From: Nitrincola tibetensis
Lineage (GTDB): Bacteria > Pseudomonadota > Gammaproteobacteria > Pseudomonadales > Balneatricaceae
DNA length: 64,000 nucleotides
Direction of reading: 5' to 3'
NCBI RefSeq assembly: GCF_003284585.1
Contig: NZ_QKRX01000011.1
Location: 1-64,000, forward strand
In this document: piece after piece, positions 25,901 to 34,980 of the stretch
How the letters are laid out: every line of letters begins with the position of its first letter
How positions within the stretch are numbered: position 1 is the stretch's first letter
The notes under the pieces: generated by a model
What the model was told of the DNA's origin: nothing
The model's database searches: none
The model's input: only the letters and a program-made list of their open reading frames with translations
Position numbers and translations under genes: made by a program

Positions 25901-26984
25901 TAGGGGCTGACGATAGGTTAATATTATTTAAGACACCACCAACACTGTCTTTATTGGCCGCTCGGAACTCCAAACGATGCAAACCTGTTCGATTTGCATT
26001 GAGTGTTAGCTCGATAGCTTGCCAATTGGTATTGCTACCTGACAAGCTACGAATCAATGCTCCATCCCAGTAAACGTTGATATTTGAAGAGTTCACATGA
26101 CCTGAACGTGGCGCATAAGAAAACTTCAGCTGGTAACTTTCTCCACTTCTAGCAGATATATCTCGATACAGGTTGGACGCATCATTTGGATTCCGCTCTA
26201 ACTCTATAACTAAATCATCTCCCCCTGCTACACCAAAAATAGAGGCTTTATTAATCTCTACCAGCCCATCTGGATTATCGGTTAACCAAAAACCGTCGCC
26301 CAGCTGATTGACGGGGACATTTGTGCCTATCAATGCCGTTGGGATTTCAAAATCCACCAACTCTGATCTTACAATACGCATACGATTCCCTAACGCATGC
26401 GCCACTTCTGATATTAAAGGATTCGAAAAAGGTGTCACTTGATTGACATTGCTTTGCAAACTACGATTGCCAAAATATTGATTATTTCGATCGTAACGAG
26501 CCTTTTCTAACCAAGTTTCTGTCGGAGTGTCTTTAACTCGCAAACCACCAGTCAGTGCTTTGCGAAAGGGATCAATCGTCTGCGTTGCAGCCCAGTTAAG
26601 ATAGTTACCACTCCACATAGCCCCTTCACAAGAATATCCTGTCGAAAACATGAGTGGATAAAAGTGCTCTTCCGATTTGTTAGTGGACGTTTGATATCCG
26701 TAACATTTATCTGAATCAAAATAACCTGAATAACGCTGATTAAGAGAAAAACCACCTAAATTGGCAACACTCAATATGGTCGGCCATTCAACTGAGGGCG
26801 TTAGCACTAAATTGGACGGCAAATTCGACACAACAGTTAGAGGCTTCGTTGGTAATTCGATGGAAGTGGCAAATACCGAGCTAGCAAACGCCAACAGTAA
26901 GGTACTGGACAACAGCAAAGAGACTCGATGATGGATAGCTAATCCCATACGAGAAAAATGACGAAACGTTTGTCGAGTATCCAT
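22917..26984 (-). CDS. pilY1: Type IV pilus tip adhesin PilY1
   Basis: About 1355 residues, exported. After the signal peptide (LLLSSTLLLAFASSVFA) come an N-terminal PilY1 part (SGYFDSDKCYGY, MWSGNYLNWAATQTIDPFRK), an inserted jelly-roll-like segment around 225-370, and the C-terminal beta-propeller typical of PilC/PilY1 (GSNSGMLHGFDANTGVETFA; FALDVTNP). A calcium-loop-like DVNSDEVFDESDY lies near residue 1285, similar to the PilY1 calcium site of Pseudomonas. No von Willebrand A domain is obvious. It works with the minor pilins in pilus tip assembly, retraction control and adhesion. The ATG at 26984 is chosen; a GTG at 26996 overlapping the pilX stop is the alternative. Confidence 0.9.
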   Translation of the reverse strand: MDTRQTFRHFSRMGLAIHHRVSLLLSSTLLLAFASSVFATSIELPTKPLTVVSNLPSNLVLTPSVEWPTILSVANLGGFSLNQRYSGYFDSDKCYGYQTSTNKSEEHFYPLMFSTGYSCEGAMWSGNYLNWAATQTIDPFRKALTGGLRVKDTPTETWLEKARYDRNNQYFGNRSLQSNVNQVTPFSNPLISEVAHALGNRMRIVRSELVDFEIPTALIGTNVPVNQLGDGFWLTDNPDGLVEINKASIFGVAGGDDLVIELERNPNDASNLYRDISARSGESYQLKFSYAPRSGHVNSSNINVYWDGALIRSLSGSNTNWQAIELTLNANRTGLHRLEFRAANKDSVGGVLNNINLSSAPIDFYVRVAVCVQGLLESNCVQYKEGWKPEGLIQEYASRMRYSVFAFLNDHDMLRDGGVMRARQKYVGPVRLNPTSGQMEDNPNREWDPVTGVLVTNPDPNDASSTNTYYDIKDSNFHIINSGVINYLNKFGQLTEKQHKSFDPVSELYYHALRYMKNQQPILAYSSVPANQLTEKQRWELADAFPVITDWNDPYQYWCQAGAILGIGDVNTHRDKNLPGNTRTNDEPSTVPQRVASDVSYGDKGVVSWTGKVAQLEGITINTPFTGRENSAYMVGMAYHARTSDLRPDLQGKQTLSTHWVDVREGQVLAGKNSNQYWLAAKYGGLQIPDDFDPETFTGPIPDNWWHDSGDVLAQTGDKRPRNFYVASEADKMVQSLEDAFKNISSERFASGGGVVATSSEFNNNTLTFTTEYNSNNWSGDLVAYKPLAVGGSERVWKASEQLPTWELIGGRKIFTHSGAYSLNHQPVLVPFAFDSLTADQKASLSSELLVNYLRGDRSFELSQPDGVYRTRQSVLGTFINSLPIYIGSPENVARYEGYKFKGANSYLTWARSQKSRAPRVYAGSNSGMLHGFDANTGVETFAFVPNAVIKGQMAELANPDYEHEYLVDGELAAADVFINNQWRSILVGSLGLGGRGIFALDVTNPNSVSLLWEISAENAPELGVTLGRPVIAQVADGDWRVILGNGLNSQSGKAQLLLVSIDTGKIEWIDTGVAAGNGLSAVSVWDSAKQGFIDLVFAGDQKGNLWKFSSLLSPNPVVTKLFETGGQPISSAPLLGQNPYTSDLQRWIFFGTGRYLVAEDVADKSLQTWYGLKDSNTLIKKDQLVERQILAEVVAAGRDLRVISEGTTNEMAGKSGWFIPLVSPTFGKEGERMVLSNVFRGRLLLGTSRIPDFNDRCMPGGRGYQMVIDPFTGGRLSYSFFDVNSDEVFDESDYVTFDNKKVPVSGLGTSSPTGNPVFIEDTMITCDEEGICESAETQLQPDIILRTSWREVLL

Positions 26985-26992
26985 TTTAGTTC

Positions 26993-27505
26993 TCACTGTA
27001 ATTTGACCATCATTTGCAAGATCACTCTTCCTCTTTCATCCCCTACCGAGCCGCTCACACTCGTCACTCTAAAATATCGGGTTGGGATTTTGGCAGATTC
27101 ACCGTAGTTTTGAGTAGAAGACTGAGTTAAGTTCGATAAATCGTTTGATGCACGAGTTTCAAGATATTGGATCATATACTCAGCTCCAGAAGCCCCTGCA
27201 CTGACCCATCCCTTATCTTTCTGATCAGGCATACTGGAGGAGCAATCATTCGCGACAAGCATACAATCAACAACTTGATTAGAAGAAATGAACGCATTAA
27301 GGTCTTTCTTTGCTTCTTGCAAAATAAGGTCTTCGGCATCGTTTAGCGCATCCTCCGCACGCTGAAACGCAAAAGAACGCTCCTGAATATTTCCGGCCAT
27401 ACGCTCTTGAAAAAGAGTCGATCGCATCACCGACAAACCTATAACGGTTGAGATCAGCAGCATCACCAATGCTGTGAGTAAAGAGACACCCGCTTGCCTG
27501 AACAT
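26993..27505 (-). CDS. pilX: Minor pilin PilX
   Basis: A 170-residue protein with a prepilin-like N-terminus (FRQAGVSLLTALVMLLISTV) and the E-R helix part (MRSTLFQERMAGNIQERSFA) that defines PilX. Like many PilX proteins it lacks Glu at +5. PilX belongs to the priming complex at the pilus tip. The ATG at 27505 shares its first base with the pilW stop (TAATG), so I reject a start nine codons upstream. It ends with a GTGA overlap at the pilY1 start region. Confidence 0.88.
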   Translation of the reverse strand: MFRQAGVSLLTALVMLLISTVIGLSVMRSTLFQERMAGNIQERSFAFQRAEDALNDAEDLILQEAKKDLNAFISSNQVVDCMLVANDCSSSMPDQKDKGWVSAGASGAEYMIQYLETRASNDLSNLTQSSTQNYGESAKIPTRYFRVTSVSGSVGDERGRVILQMMVKLQ

Positions 27506-28452
27506 TAATTGCGCCTCGCAATTGTGTAACAAAAACCTTGCGAACCAACCTCAGTGCAAAAATCCGCAGCTGACATTAATGCCCTTTCAATACGCTGAGA
27601 TGGGTGTGAGATCGACTCTAAACCAAATGCCATTTCAATTACATTGGAATTCCCTGACCAACGTCGAACATTGAACTGAGTCACACCAGGCACAACTTCA
27701 TCAGTTACAATGTTACTGCCTGTCAACCTAGCCCTAAATAACGAGCGACCACTGGGATTATTAGATGAATGGCCGACATACCAAGTTTCTGCATGAAGGA
27801 AGCCAATCATTGGCAGAGTGTATCCAGACAAATTTAAGGAGGCATCATAGAAAATTGATTTTTTATTTGTACCCGTTGGTGCGACTGCATTAAACAGGGC
27901 TACTCCTCTGGCGTCACAGGTCAGTATCGCATCGCCAACACGTACGTCATGTTCAGATGTGCTGACATCCGAAAAAACCCTAAAACCAGACGTAAGTCTT
28001 TCGGTGACAATCCAAGGTTCGTCACCCATTCTTCTGATCATTAATGCACTCGTACCGTTTATACGGTTTCCCACATTATCACCAAATGCGATAGCTGGAC
28101 TCACTTCATTAGCCGCATATAAGGTGAGTGAGTCATTCCAAGAGTCGCCTGCCCACCAAGGTATTGGTGTATTTGTTAAAAAGCTTTCTAGCGGCTCATC
28201 GGGGGCACACCCTGTTGAACCCGCCTCTCGTATCTCGCGTGCAAGGATTTCAAATGTCAAACGTGCCCTATCTTGCACCTCTGCGAGAGTTTGATTGGTT
28301 TTAAAGGTTTCAATATTGGCCAAAACCACAGATGAAATGGCCCCAACAAGCACCAGTCCTAGTAACATAGAAATCATTAATTCGATTAATGAAATACCTT
28401 TACATTTAACGGGCAATAATGGTCTATCGAATTTTTTTCGATTTGAAATCAT
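27505..28452 (-). CDS. pilW: Minor pilin PilW
   Basis: A 315-residue prepilin with cleavage site KCKG|ISLIELMISMLLGLVL (Glu at +5) after a 19-residue basic leader, followed by TLAEVQDRARLTFEILAREI followed by REAGSTGCA, a segment typical of PilW. It forms part of the minor pilin complex with PilV, PilX and FimT. The start overlaps the pilV stop (ATGA) and the stop overlaps the pilX start, showing tight coupling. Confidence 0.9.
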   Translation of the reverse strand: MISNRKKFDRPLLPVKCKGISLIELMISMLLGLVLVGAISSVVLANIETFKTNQTLAEVQDRARLTFEILAREIREAGSTGCAPDEPLESFLTNTPIPWWAGDSWNDSLTLYAANEVSPAIAFGDNVGNRINGTSALMIRRMGDEPWIVTERLTSGFRVFSDVSTSEHDVRVGDAILTCDARGVALFNAVAPTGTNKKSIFYDASLNLSGYTLPMIGFLHAETWYVGHSSNNPSGRSLFRARLTGSNIVTDEVVPGVTQFNVRRWSGNSNVIEMAFGLESISHPSQRIERALMSAADFCTEVGSQGFCYTIARRN

Positions 28453-28916
28453 AATGTAATATCAACAGAAAATTGAGAGACAGCTAGCGCCTTTGACTCA
28501 GACTCACTTCGCCCAGCTCTAGAATCGTCCCACTGTATGGTAATTTGACAAGCACGTGCTGCTGAGCAAGCAATTTGCCCTTGCGCACCATTTAGTTGAG
28601 TTGATAGATTACGTCTCCAAGCTTCAATAGCTTGTACTGGGTATGAATTACCTGATGGTGTAGCAGCGGACAAGGCAATATTGTATACGGAATAATCTTG
28701 TGTCTGAGAGTCAGATCTCATCATATCAATCATTGAGTACACTTGGCTAACGACTAACGAGCGATCCATGGCGCTTTGACTTTGCTTGAGCGCCGACATT
28801 TGCAAAGATGCAAACCCTAAGATCCCAATAGTGACCAGCAATAATGTAATCAGAATCTCTAAAAGACCCGCACCTCGTTGCGATAACAGTAGAACTGCAC
28901 GAGAACTCATTGGCAT
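28449..28916 (-). CDS. pilV: Minor pilin PilV
   Basis: A 155-residue prepilin with the leader ending SQRGAG and the hydrophobic helix LLEILITLLLVTIGILGFAS, then LQMSALKQSQSAMDRSLVVS, the pattern of PilV. Two Cys near the C-terminus (IACSAARACQ) probably form a disulfide. AAGGAG lies 12 bases before the ATG at 28916; a second ATG two codons on is possible. Part of the minor pilin operon. Confidence 0.88.
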   Translation of the reverse strand: MPMSSRAVLLLSQRGAGLLEILITLLLVTIGILGFASLQMSALKQSQSAMDRSLVVSQVYSMIDMMRSDSQTQDYSVYNIALSAATPSGNSYPVQAIEAWRRNLSTQLNGAQGQIACSAARACQITIQWDDSRAGRSESESKALAVSQFSVDITL

Positions 28917-28935
28917 AAAATTGCCATCTCCTTCA

Positions 28936-29463
28936 CTAACAATTGGCTTTAACAGGATTTAGTGTAGCGATTTGCTGAGATGAAATGCCCAGATTAACTC
29001 TTCGGGTCCGCTCAGGCAGTGCAACTGGACAGACTTCAACCCACGGCTGCACACTAGTGGATATGAGATTCCGGCCTTCATACGCAAATCCATTCCCTCT
29101 AAAGTCAATTCGATTAGAGTTTAAATTGGATTGAACATGCAATAATCCCGTATTGATATCACCACGCATGCTAACTTGATTGGACTGATTATCACGTAGC
29201 ATCCAAAAACTCCATGAACCCGCAACCGAAGAGCATGCCGATGCAGCTTCAGAATCAGCCTTACAAAATGAAAAACTGCTGTTACGTTTGATCGCCTCAG
29301 AACGAGCCAAGGAAATAGCCGCATTTATCTCATTAATCTGCGAACTGACTCGATTGCTCACGACAAATAACTGATAATTCGGTAAGGCAATCGTGACTAA
29401 GATAGCAAGCACCATGATGCTCACCATCAACTCAATTAAAGTAAGGCCTTGATGACGTTTCAT
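28936..29463 (-). CDS. fimT: Minor pilin FimT/GspH-type pseudopilin
   Basis: A 175-residue prepilin with a very short leader (MKRHQG|LTLIELMVSIMVLA), Glu at +5, and the GspH/FimT core (INAAISLARSEAIKRNSSFS, then GSWSFWMLRD). FimT-like pilins prime pilus assembly and in some bacteria bind DNA for natural transformation; a basic C-terminus (PERTRRVNLG) is present, as in DNA-binding FimT. First gene of the fimT-pilVWX-pilY1 operon. No pilE gene follows pilY1, so the cluster is shorter than in Pseudomonas. Confidence 0.87.
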   Translation of the reverse strand: MKRHQGLTLIELMVSIMVLAILVTIALPNYQLFVVSNRVSSQINEINAAISLARSEAIKRNSSFSFCKADSEAASACSSVAGSWSFWMLRDNQSNQVSMRGDINTGLLHVQSNLNSNRIDFRGNGFAYEGRNLISTSVQPWVEVCPVALPERTRRVNLGISSQQIATLNPVKANC

Positions 29464-29698
29464 ACGCTCACTGTTTCAAACAAACTGTACCCAAAGTATA
29501 GATCAAAAAAAATTGATAATGAACAAATAAAAGTAGCAGATTTTTGCTGTTTGATGCGGTTCTGCAATCTAAAACCAAGCATCGAAGAAGTCATTTGAAA
29601 GCCACATCGGACTGTTAATTCATATTGTCATTACAATCCACATCTTATGATCCGTTTAAAAAAACCTTTTATCCCTGAGGTTCGTATCAGTTTTAAGG

Positions 29699-29716
29699 AT
29701 CACTTATAATAGTGAT
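29699..29716 (+). promoter_or_regulatory. Palindromic promoter element before the HAD gene
   Basis: ATCACTTATAATAGTGAT is a perfect 6 bp inverted repeat around a TATAAT box, about 40 bases before the start at 29755. The TATAAT probably is the -10 element, so a dimeric regulator could act on it. No good -35 is seen. The remaining intergenic sequence 29464-29698 shows nothing else clear. Confidence 0.4.
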
Positions 29717-29754
29717 GATAAATCCTTTAGCCAAAGTTGATATGAGTCCGTAAA

Positions 29755-30333
29755 ATGAAACACATTCGAGGCATAATTTTCGATCTAGATGGCACCTTAG
29801 TGACCTCATCTCTCAACTTTTCAGCCATCAAGCACGAAATTAGCTGCCCTGATCATGAGGATGTGTTGTCTTTTTTGAGATCACTACCAGAACAGAAGCA
29901 ACATGAAGCAATGGAGATCATTCATCGCCACGAATTACTCGATGCTGAATGCAGTGATTGGATGCCAGGCGCTCAAGCCTTTGTAGATAAATGCATTATA
30001 GAAAATATACCCATGGCGATCGTGACTCGAAACTCGCACCACCCTACAAGGGTAAAAATCAAGCGCAATGCAATACCTATTGACCGAGTCATCACTCGAG
30101 AAAATTCAAAACCTAAGCCTGACCCAAGCGCTCTACTTCAGATTGCAAAAGACTTCAAACTACCTACCGGTGCCATGCTGATGGTAGGCGACTACAAGTA
30201 TGACTTAGAGGCAGGGCGAAATGCGCAGATGCACTCTTGCTTGATTAATTACCCTTCTTTACCGGACTATCATCACCTGGCGGACTACACGTTTGAGCAT
30301 TTTGATTTACTGCACCAAGCTATGTTTAAGTGA
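29755..30333 (+). CDS. HAD-superfamily (subfamily IA) hydrolase
   Basis: A 192-residue HAD phosphatase. Motif I is IIFDLDGTLVTS (nucleophile D10), motif II VTRNSHH with the conserved Thr, motif III Lys in NSKPKPDPSA, motif IV MVGDYKYDLEAGRNA. A small helical cap between motifs I and II is typical of phosphoglycolate-phosphatase-like members. It likely removes phosphate from a small metabolite; the substrate cannot be told. Monocistronic, with a palindromic -10 region upstream. Confidence 0.85.
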   Translation: MKHIRGIIFDLDGTLVTSSLNFSAIKHEISCPDHEDVLSFLRSLPEQKQHEAMEIIHRHELLDAECSDWMPGAQAFVDKCIIENIPMAIVTRNSHHPTRVKIKRNAIPIDRVITRENSKPKPDPSALLQIAKDFKLPTGAMLMVGDYKYDLEAGRNAQMHSCLINYPSLPDYHHLADYTFEHFDLLHQAMFK

Positions 30334-30412
30334 TTCATAGACAAATAACTGTTAGTTTGAGTCCAAAGAGCCAGCGATAATATCGATTACTGCCACATTC
30401 AGGGTTATTCAA

Positions 30413-32212
30413 TTGAAAGCAAACAATAAAATAGGGTCTAGCATCGCGGATAATGGGTTAAAGCCGGATGACTCCCAGCCGCATAGCGGGCCTAATACTG
30501 CTGAAAAAAACGCTCCAACCATTGCAACTCTCGATGACCTTGCCAAACTGGCCAATTATTCACTATTAGAGGCTCTCAACTGCGACCCTGATGCAACCTC
30601 CGATGGTGTGGATCATAATCCACGACAGGTTTTCTCTGGGCATTATGTTCCTGTTAAACCTACCCCTATTGAAAACCCTGAATACGTTGCCCACAGCAAA
30701 GACTTCTTTCAAGAGCTGGGCTTCGCAGATAGCCTCGCGCAATCCGAAACCTTCCTGCGCCTATTCTCTGGCAATATGAGCCAAGTTCCTGGGCCGATGC
30801 GTGATCGCGGATGGGCTTGTGGGTACGCGCTATCCATTTACGGTACTGAATACACTCAGCAATGCCCTTTTAAAACGGGCAACGGATACGGCGATGGACG
30901 CGCTGTTTCAATACTTGAGGCTGTGATCAAGGAACGTCGATGGGAAATGCAATTAAAAGGAGGTGGTCGAACACCCTACAGCCGTGGTGCGGATGGCCGA
31001 GCTGTTTTGCGATCCAGCGTTCGGGAGTTCCTAGCACAAGAGCATATGCATGCGCTTGGCGTGCCTACGTCAAGGTCTTTAAGCTTGTATGTTTCTAAGT
31101 CAGAAAAAGTTAAGCGGCCATGGTATTCAGAGGGATCACACTCACTCGATCCGGATAGACTGGTATTAGAACCCGTCGCCATCTCAACACGCGTCGCACC
31201 TTCGTTTATTCGAGTGGGTCAGCTCGAACTCTTTGGCCGTCGAGCCCGAAAAAATGAACACCCGCAAGCGATGGAAGAACTAAGAAAACTCGTGCTTCAT
31301 TTAATGAATCGAGAGTATAGCCAGGTTATCGATACATCATTAAATTTTGAAGAAAAAATACTGTTGCTAGCAGGGGAGTTTCGTGGCCGCCTAACCTCGC
31401 TGGTGGCGAACTGGATCCGTGTCGGCTATTGTCAGGGTAACTTTAACAGCGATAATTGTGCCGCTGGTGGCTTCACCCTTGATTACGGCCCTTATGGTTT
31501 TTGTCAGGCATTCCACCCCTACTTCCAACCCTGGACAGGTGGCGGACGACATTTTTCGTTCTTTAACCAACCGATGGCGGCGGAACGAAACTTTCACATG
31601 TTTTGTTCTGCCTTGCGCCCCTTACTTCAAAAACATTCAGATGCAGTAGTGCAACTTGATAAGATTCAAGAAGGGTTCGCAGAGGTTATGCAAACAGAGC
31701 TGGAAAAAATGTGGGCTGCCAAACTGGGCCTCAATACGTTTAACACAGAATTGTTCAGTGAGCTCGTCAGGCTCATGATGCAAACACCGATCGATTACAC
31801 GCTCTTCTTCCGTGAACTCTCCAACTTGCCTGATACGATTGAACCACTTAAAAAAAGCTTTTATACAGAGGCCATGCCTAAATCAGACTCACAGCAATTC
31901 GATGCGCGCTGGGCCGACTGGATCACTCAATGGAAGTCACTGATCACGGAAAGAACACTACAACTCTCTCGGAATGAAATATCGAGTCAGATGAAATGCG
32001 TTAACCCTAAATACACTTTACGAGAGTGGCAGGTTGCGCCTGCTTATCAACAAGCGGGTGATGGGGATTACACACTTCTTCGAGAGATTCAAGACATCAT
32101 GACACAGCCCTATGCTGAGCAGTCAAAGGAAGTGGACGATAAATATTACCGACTGCAACCCGCTGCATTTTTTGAGGTGGGTGGTTTGTCGCATTATAGT
32201 TGTTCGTCGTGA
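30413..32212 (+). CDS. SelO/YdiU (UPF0061) family protein adenylyltransferase
   Basis: A 599-residue pseudokinase-fold protein, longer than E. coli YdiU (478). Recognisable blocks: [35 protein letters not shown] followed by [45 protein letters not shown] and [19 protein letters not shown], which holds the N and D metal ligands of the flipped-ATP active site. SelO enzymes AMPylate Ser/Thr/Tyr of redox proteins. The protein ends YSCSS: a Cys at the third-last position, where selenocysteine sits in vertebrate SelO. It starts at a TTG; no ATG or GTG start is better placed. The N-terminal 60 residues are unlike the core and may be flexible. Confidence 0.83.
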   Translation: MKANNKIGSSIADNGLKPDDSQPHSGPNTAEKNAPTIATLDDLAKLANYSLLEALNCDPDATSDGVDHNPRQVFSGHYVPVKPTPIENPEYVAHSKDFFQELGFADSLAQSETFLRLFSGNMSQVPGPMRDRGWACGYALSIYGTEYTQQCPFKTGNGYGDGRAVSILEAVIKERRWEMQLKGGGRTPYSRGADGRAVLRSSVREFLAQEHMHALGVPTSRSLSLYVSKSEKVKRPWYSEGSHSLDPDRLVLEPVAISTRVAPSFIRVGQLELFGRRARKNEHPQAMEELRKLVLHLMNREYSQVIDTSLNFEEKILLLAGEFRGRLTSLVANWIRVGYCQGNFNSDNCAAGGFTLDYGPYGFCQAFHPYFQPWTGGGRHFSFFNQPMAAERNFHMFCSALRPLLQKHSDAVVQLDKIQEGFAEVMQTELEKMWAAKLGLNTFNTELFSELVRLMMQTPIDYTLFFRELSNLPDTIEPLKKSFYTEAMPKSDSQQFDARWADWITQWKSLITERTLQLSRNEISSQMKCVNPKYTLREWQVAPAYQQAGDGDYTLLREIQDIMTQPYAEQSKEVDDKYYRLQPAAFFEVGGLSHYSCSS

Positions 32213-32257
32213 CGGACGAAGTATTCGGCGACACGAATCAAGTATGAGCAATCATTA

Positions 32258-32968
32258 ATGGCAGCCGCATCTAATCGACTCGACCGTTTTTTAGCGCGCA
32301 GGTTGCAGCGCTCACTAAAACAAATACGGCTGGACCTCGTTAAAGGACGGGTAAACGTCGACAATGAACTTTGCGATGATCCCTCTCGGTTGGTGAATCA
32401 ATTTACCCAAATTGATTACGATGGGCTGGTGCTGCAAAACAACCAGCCTATCTACATTCTGTTACACAAACCCATTGGGGTGGTTTGCGCGACGAAAGAT
32501 GCTCAGCATAAAACGGTCATTGACTTAATCGAGCACCCTCAAAAAAATGAGCTGCATATTGTCGGTCGACTGGATTTAAACAGCTCTGGGCTGGTTTTAC
32601 TCACCAACGATGGTCGCTGGTCGAGTGCGCTGACAGATCCAAAGCACAAGGTGAATAAAGTTTATGAAGTTGAACTCGAGCACCCGATTACCGAGGAATA
32701 CATTACTGCCTTTGCACAAGGCATGTATTTTGAGTATGAAAACCACATCACAGCACCTGCTTTGCTAAGAATTCTTTCAGCAAACAAAGCACAAGTGGTA
32801 CTAACAGAAGGCAAATACCACCAAATAAAACGCATGTTTGGTCGGTTTCGCAACCCTGTTGTAAATCTACACAGAGTTGCAATTGGCAACTACAGTTTAC
32901 CGCCTAATTTAAAAGTTGGCGAATGGCAGCTACTGACTAAGCAAATGGGACGTCCTGTCCCAACCTAG
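32258..32968 (+). CDS. rsuA: 16S rRNA pseudouridine synthase RsuA-like
   Basis: A 236-residue protein with an S4 domain (residues 5-60, LDRFLARRLQRSLKQIRLDL) and the RsuA/RluB/E/F catalytic part. The catalytic Asp is in GRLDLNSSGLVLLTNDGRWS, then KVYEVELEHPITEEYITAFA and EGKYHQIKRMFGRFRNPVVN. Order and length match RsuA, which makes pseudouridine 516 in 16S rRNA. It lies 45 bases after the SelO-family gene and may share its transcript. Confidence 0.85.
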   Translation: MAAASNRLDRFLARRLQRSLKQIRLDLVKGRVNVDNELCDDPSRLVNQFTQIDYDGLVLQNNQPIYILLHKPIGVVCATKDAQHKTVIDLIEHPQKNELHIVGRLDLNSSGLVLLTNDGRWSSALTDPKHKVNKVYEVELEHPITEEYITAFAQGMYFEYENHITAPALLRILSANKAQVVLTEGKYHQIKRMFGRFRNPVVNLHRVAIGNYSLPPNLKVGEWQLLTKQMGRPVPT

Positions 32969-33004
32969 ATATGGATGACAATCGCCGCTAGTTTATTGAA
33001 TCCG

Positions 33005-34651
33005 CTAACCTAAAAACGTCGAAAGCTTATCAACATGAGATTTAGTCTCAATGATCAATTCGCCAATTTCAGAGGCCGCCCTGTTTGAGCTTTGTGCCAA
33101 CGTTCGCACTTCATCAGCAACCACCGCAAAACCACGCCCAGCATCTCCCGCTCTGGCCGCCTCAATCGCCGCATTAAGTGCTAGTAAATTTGTTTGGTTG
33201 GAAACCGCATTGATGCTCGTAACGATGCTTTGAATCTTATCCAACACCTGCGACATGGCGCTGTGAGTATCGACTATAACCCGATTTCGCTGTGAGACAT
33301 TATTACCAAACATCACCAACTTTTCAGGTTGACCATTAAGATCATTCACTGGCTTCACAATACATTCGAGCGCAACCAGTTGTTTAGCCGCATTTTCAAG
33401 CTTGAGGGTTACATTGGCTGAACCTCCACCCTTAACCACAGTGGCTTCAGCATCACTAAGGTGATTGAAAATATTACCAACAATGGAAGCAAACTCCTGC
33501 GAACTGATCTTACCCATCTGTTCCAATGTGTAGTCATTACATAAAATCAGTTTACCCTGCAAATCAAATTCCATTACCGCTGACTGGCTGCTGATCGCCT
33601 CTTTTTGGCTTAGCTGCTCTAGAACCTGCTTTTTGATCTCGCGAATATCAGAGCTAACTCCCACAAAACCTGTATGACGCCCAAGTTGATCGAACGTAGG
33701 ATTAACAGAAAGAATGATCCAATAAGGGACGCCATTTTTATCAAAGTTCAATAACTCTTCATAAAATGGCTCCTTTTGCCTAAGTTTTCTCGAAATACGT
33801 GCAACTGTCTCTTTATTAGTCTGTTCACCCTGTAGGAGGCGTCCTGGCTTCTTACCCTTAACCTCAGCTAGGGTATATCCGCTAAGAACCTCAAAACCAG
33901 GATTCACATATTCCACCAGCCCATTTGTATCCGTAATCAAAACAGAAGTACTGGTGTTCGCCACTACCCGACTCAGCATTTCCGCTGTATGGGATTGTTT
34001 AGTAAAGGCAGAGATATCCTGTATGCGAATGACTTTATAGTCATTGCCTTCCAGCTTAGCCCAGTGCACATTAACTTGCAGGGCCGTGCTGTTATTTGTA
34101 TCAGACTTTATAGTTTGGGTATCTTGGAGTTTGGAGATACGCTCAACCAACGCCGAGCCTGTGAACATGTCGCCTTTTTTTACTTTCGCAAGGTTCAGAA
34201 TTCGACGTGCCGACGAATTAATTAGCACTAACTGACCATTCGCATTCAGCACCACCAGTGCTTCATCAGTATCATTGAAGACTTGCTCTTTTAGTTGGAT
34301 ATCAGCATCACGCTCTGCTGCCGGATCAATTAACACAAGTTGATAGCTTTCATCGTCCTGTTGAATGCTAGAAAATTTCACATCGACTAACGTTTGGGAG
34401 CGCAACTTGTAAAGTGTGCTCTGGAGATTAGCAGTATGGCTACCTTGACGGTCTTCTGCGCCGATCTGCAACATAAAATGACTAAATTGCTGGCCAATAA
34501 GACTCATAACGGACTCACCAAGCAATTCCAAACATGCAGGATTTACATGTTGTATTCGGTTATCTTTATCCAGTACAAGAGCCGCGCTTTTGATACTACC
34601 GACCAAATTAGCAATTATGGAACTATTTTTTCGTTTGGCATTAAACCACAT
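33005..34651 (-). CDS. Soluble multi-PAS chemoreceptor with a short signalling domain
   Basis: About 548 residues with no membrane segment. Four PAS modules can be traced (starting near 20, 120, 225 and 345), the third with a PAC tail ([20 protein letters not shown]). In that module the LOV cysteine position reads [10 protein letters not shown], so it is not a flavin photoreceptor of the classic kind. The last 85 residues are a minimal MCP hairpin: [20 protein letters not shown] followed by [20 protein letters not shown]. Methylation helices are largely missing, so it resembles adaptation-poor cytosolic receptors. Start uncertain: ATG at 34651 preferred; in-frame starts at 34687 and 34726 exist. 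Confidence 0.82.
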   Translation of the reverse strand: MWFNAKRKNSSIIANLVGSIKSAALVLDKDNRIQHVNPACLELLGESVMSLIGQQFSHFMLQIGAEDRQGSHTANLQSTLYKLRSQTLVDVKFSSIQQDDESYQLVLIDPAAERDADIQLKEQVFNDTDEALVVLNANGQLVLINSSARRILNLAKVKKGDMFTGSALVERISKLQDTQTIKSDTNNSTALQVNVHWAKLEGNDYKVIRIQDISAFTKQSHTAEMLSRVVANTSTSVLITDTNGLVEYVNPGFEVLSGYTLAEVKGKKPGRLLQGEQTNKETVARISRKLRQKEPFYEELLNFDKNGVPYWIILSVNPTFDQLGRHTGFVGVSSDIREIKKQVLEQLSQKEAISSQSAVMEFDLQGKLILCNDYTLEQMGKISSQEFASIVGNIFNHLSDAEATVVKGGGSANVTLKLENAAKQLVALECIVKPVNDLNGQPEKLVMFGNNVSQRNRVIVDTHSAMSQVLDKIQSIVTSINAVSNQTNLLALNAAIEAARAGDAGRGFAVVADEVRTLAQSSNRAASEIGELIIETKSHVDKLSTFLG

Positions 34652-34980
34652 ACAGCACCCACAATTGTTAAAAAGAGGAACCCACATACTACGCGAAGTC
34701 ACCCTTAATAGATTCGTATAAATCACTTTATTTTACTGACAGACAGTATCGAAATACTTAATTGAGCTGATTTATGCGAGTACGTCATAGGAGACGCTAC
34801 AAGACTAGGAGAATTCACCATAGAAACAAACATCAATAAAAGCCTTTTTACTCAAAATATTAATCATGCGTCTTGTCATTCTGTTGAAAGACCATCCTTT
34901 AGTAAACTAGTGGTCAAATGCCCCATAGTGTATAAGTAGGTCTATAATATTTAGTAGATTAGTGAATATGAGCATCCTCC

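Noticed and set aside
32180-32260. Selenocysteine insertion at the SelO stop
   Set aside because: The frame already has Cys at the expected position and ends normally; no insertion element is evident.
33840-34000. LOV blue-light photoreceptor in the chemoreceptor's third PAS module
   Set aside because: The flavin-binding cysteine is missing ([10 protein letters not shown]), so classic LOV photochemistry is unlikely.
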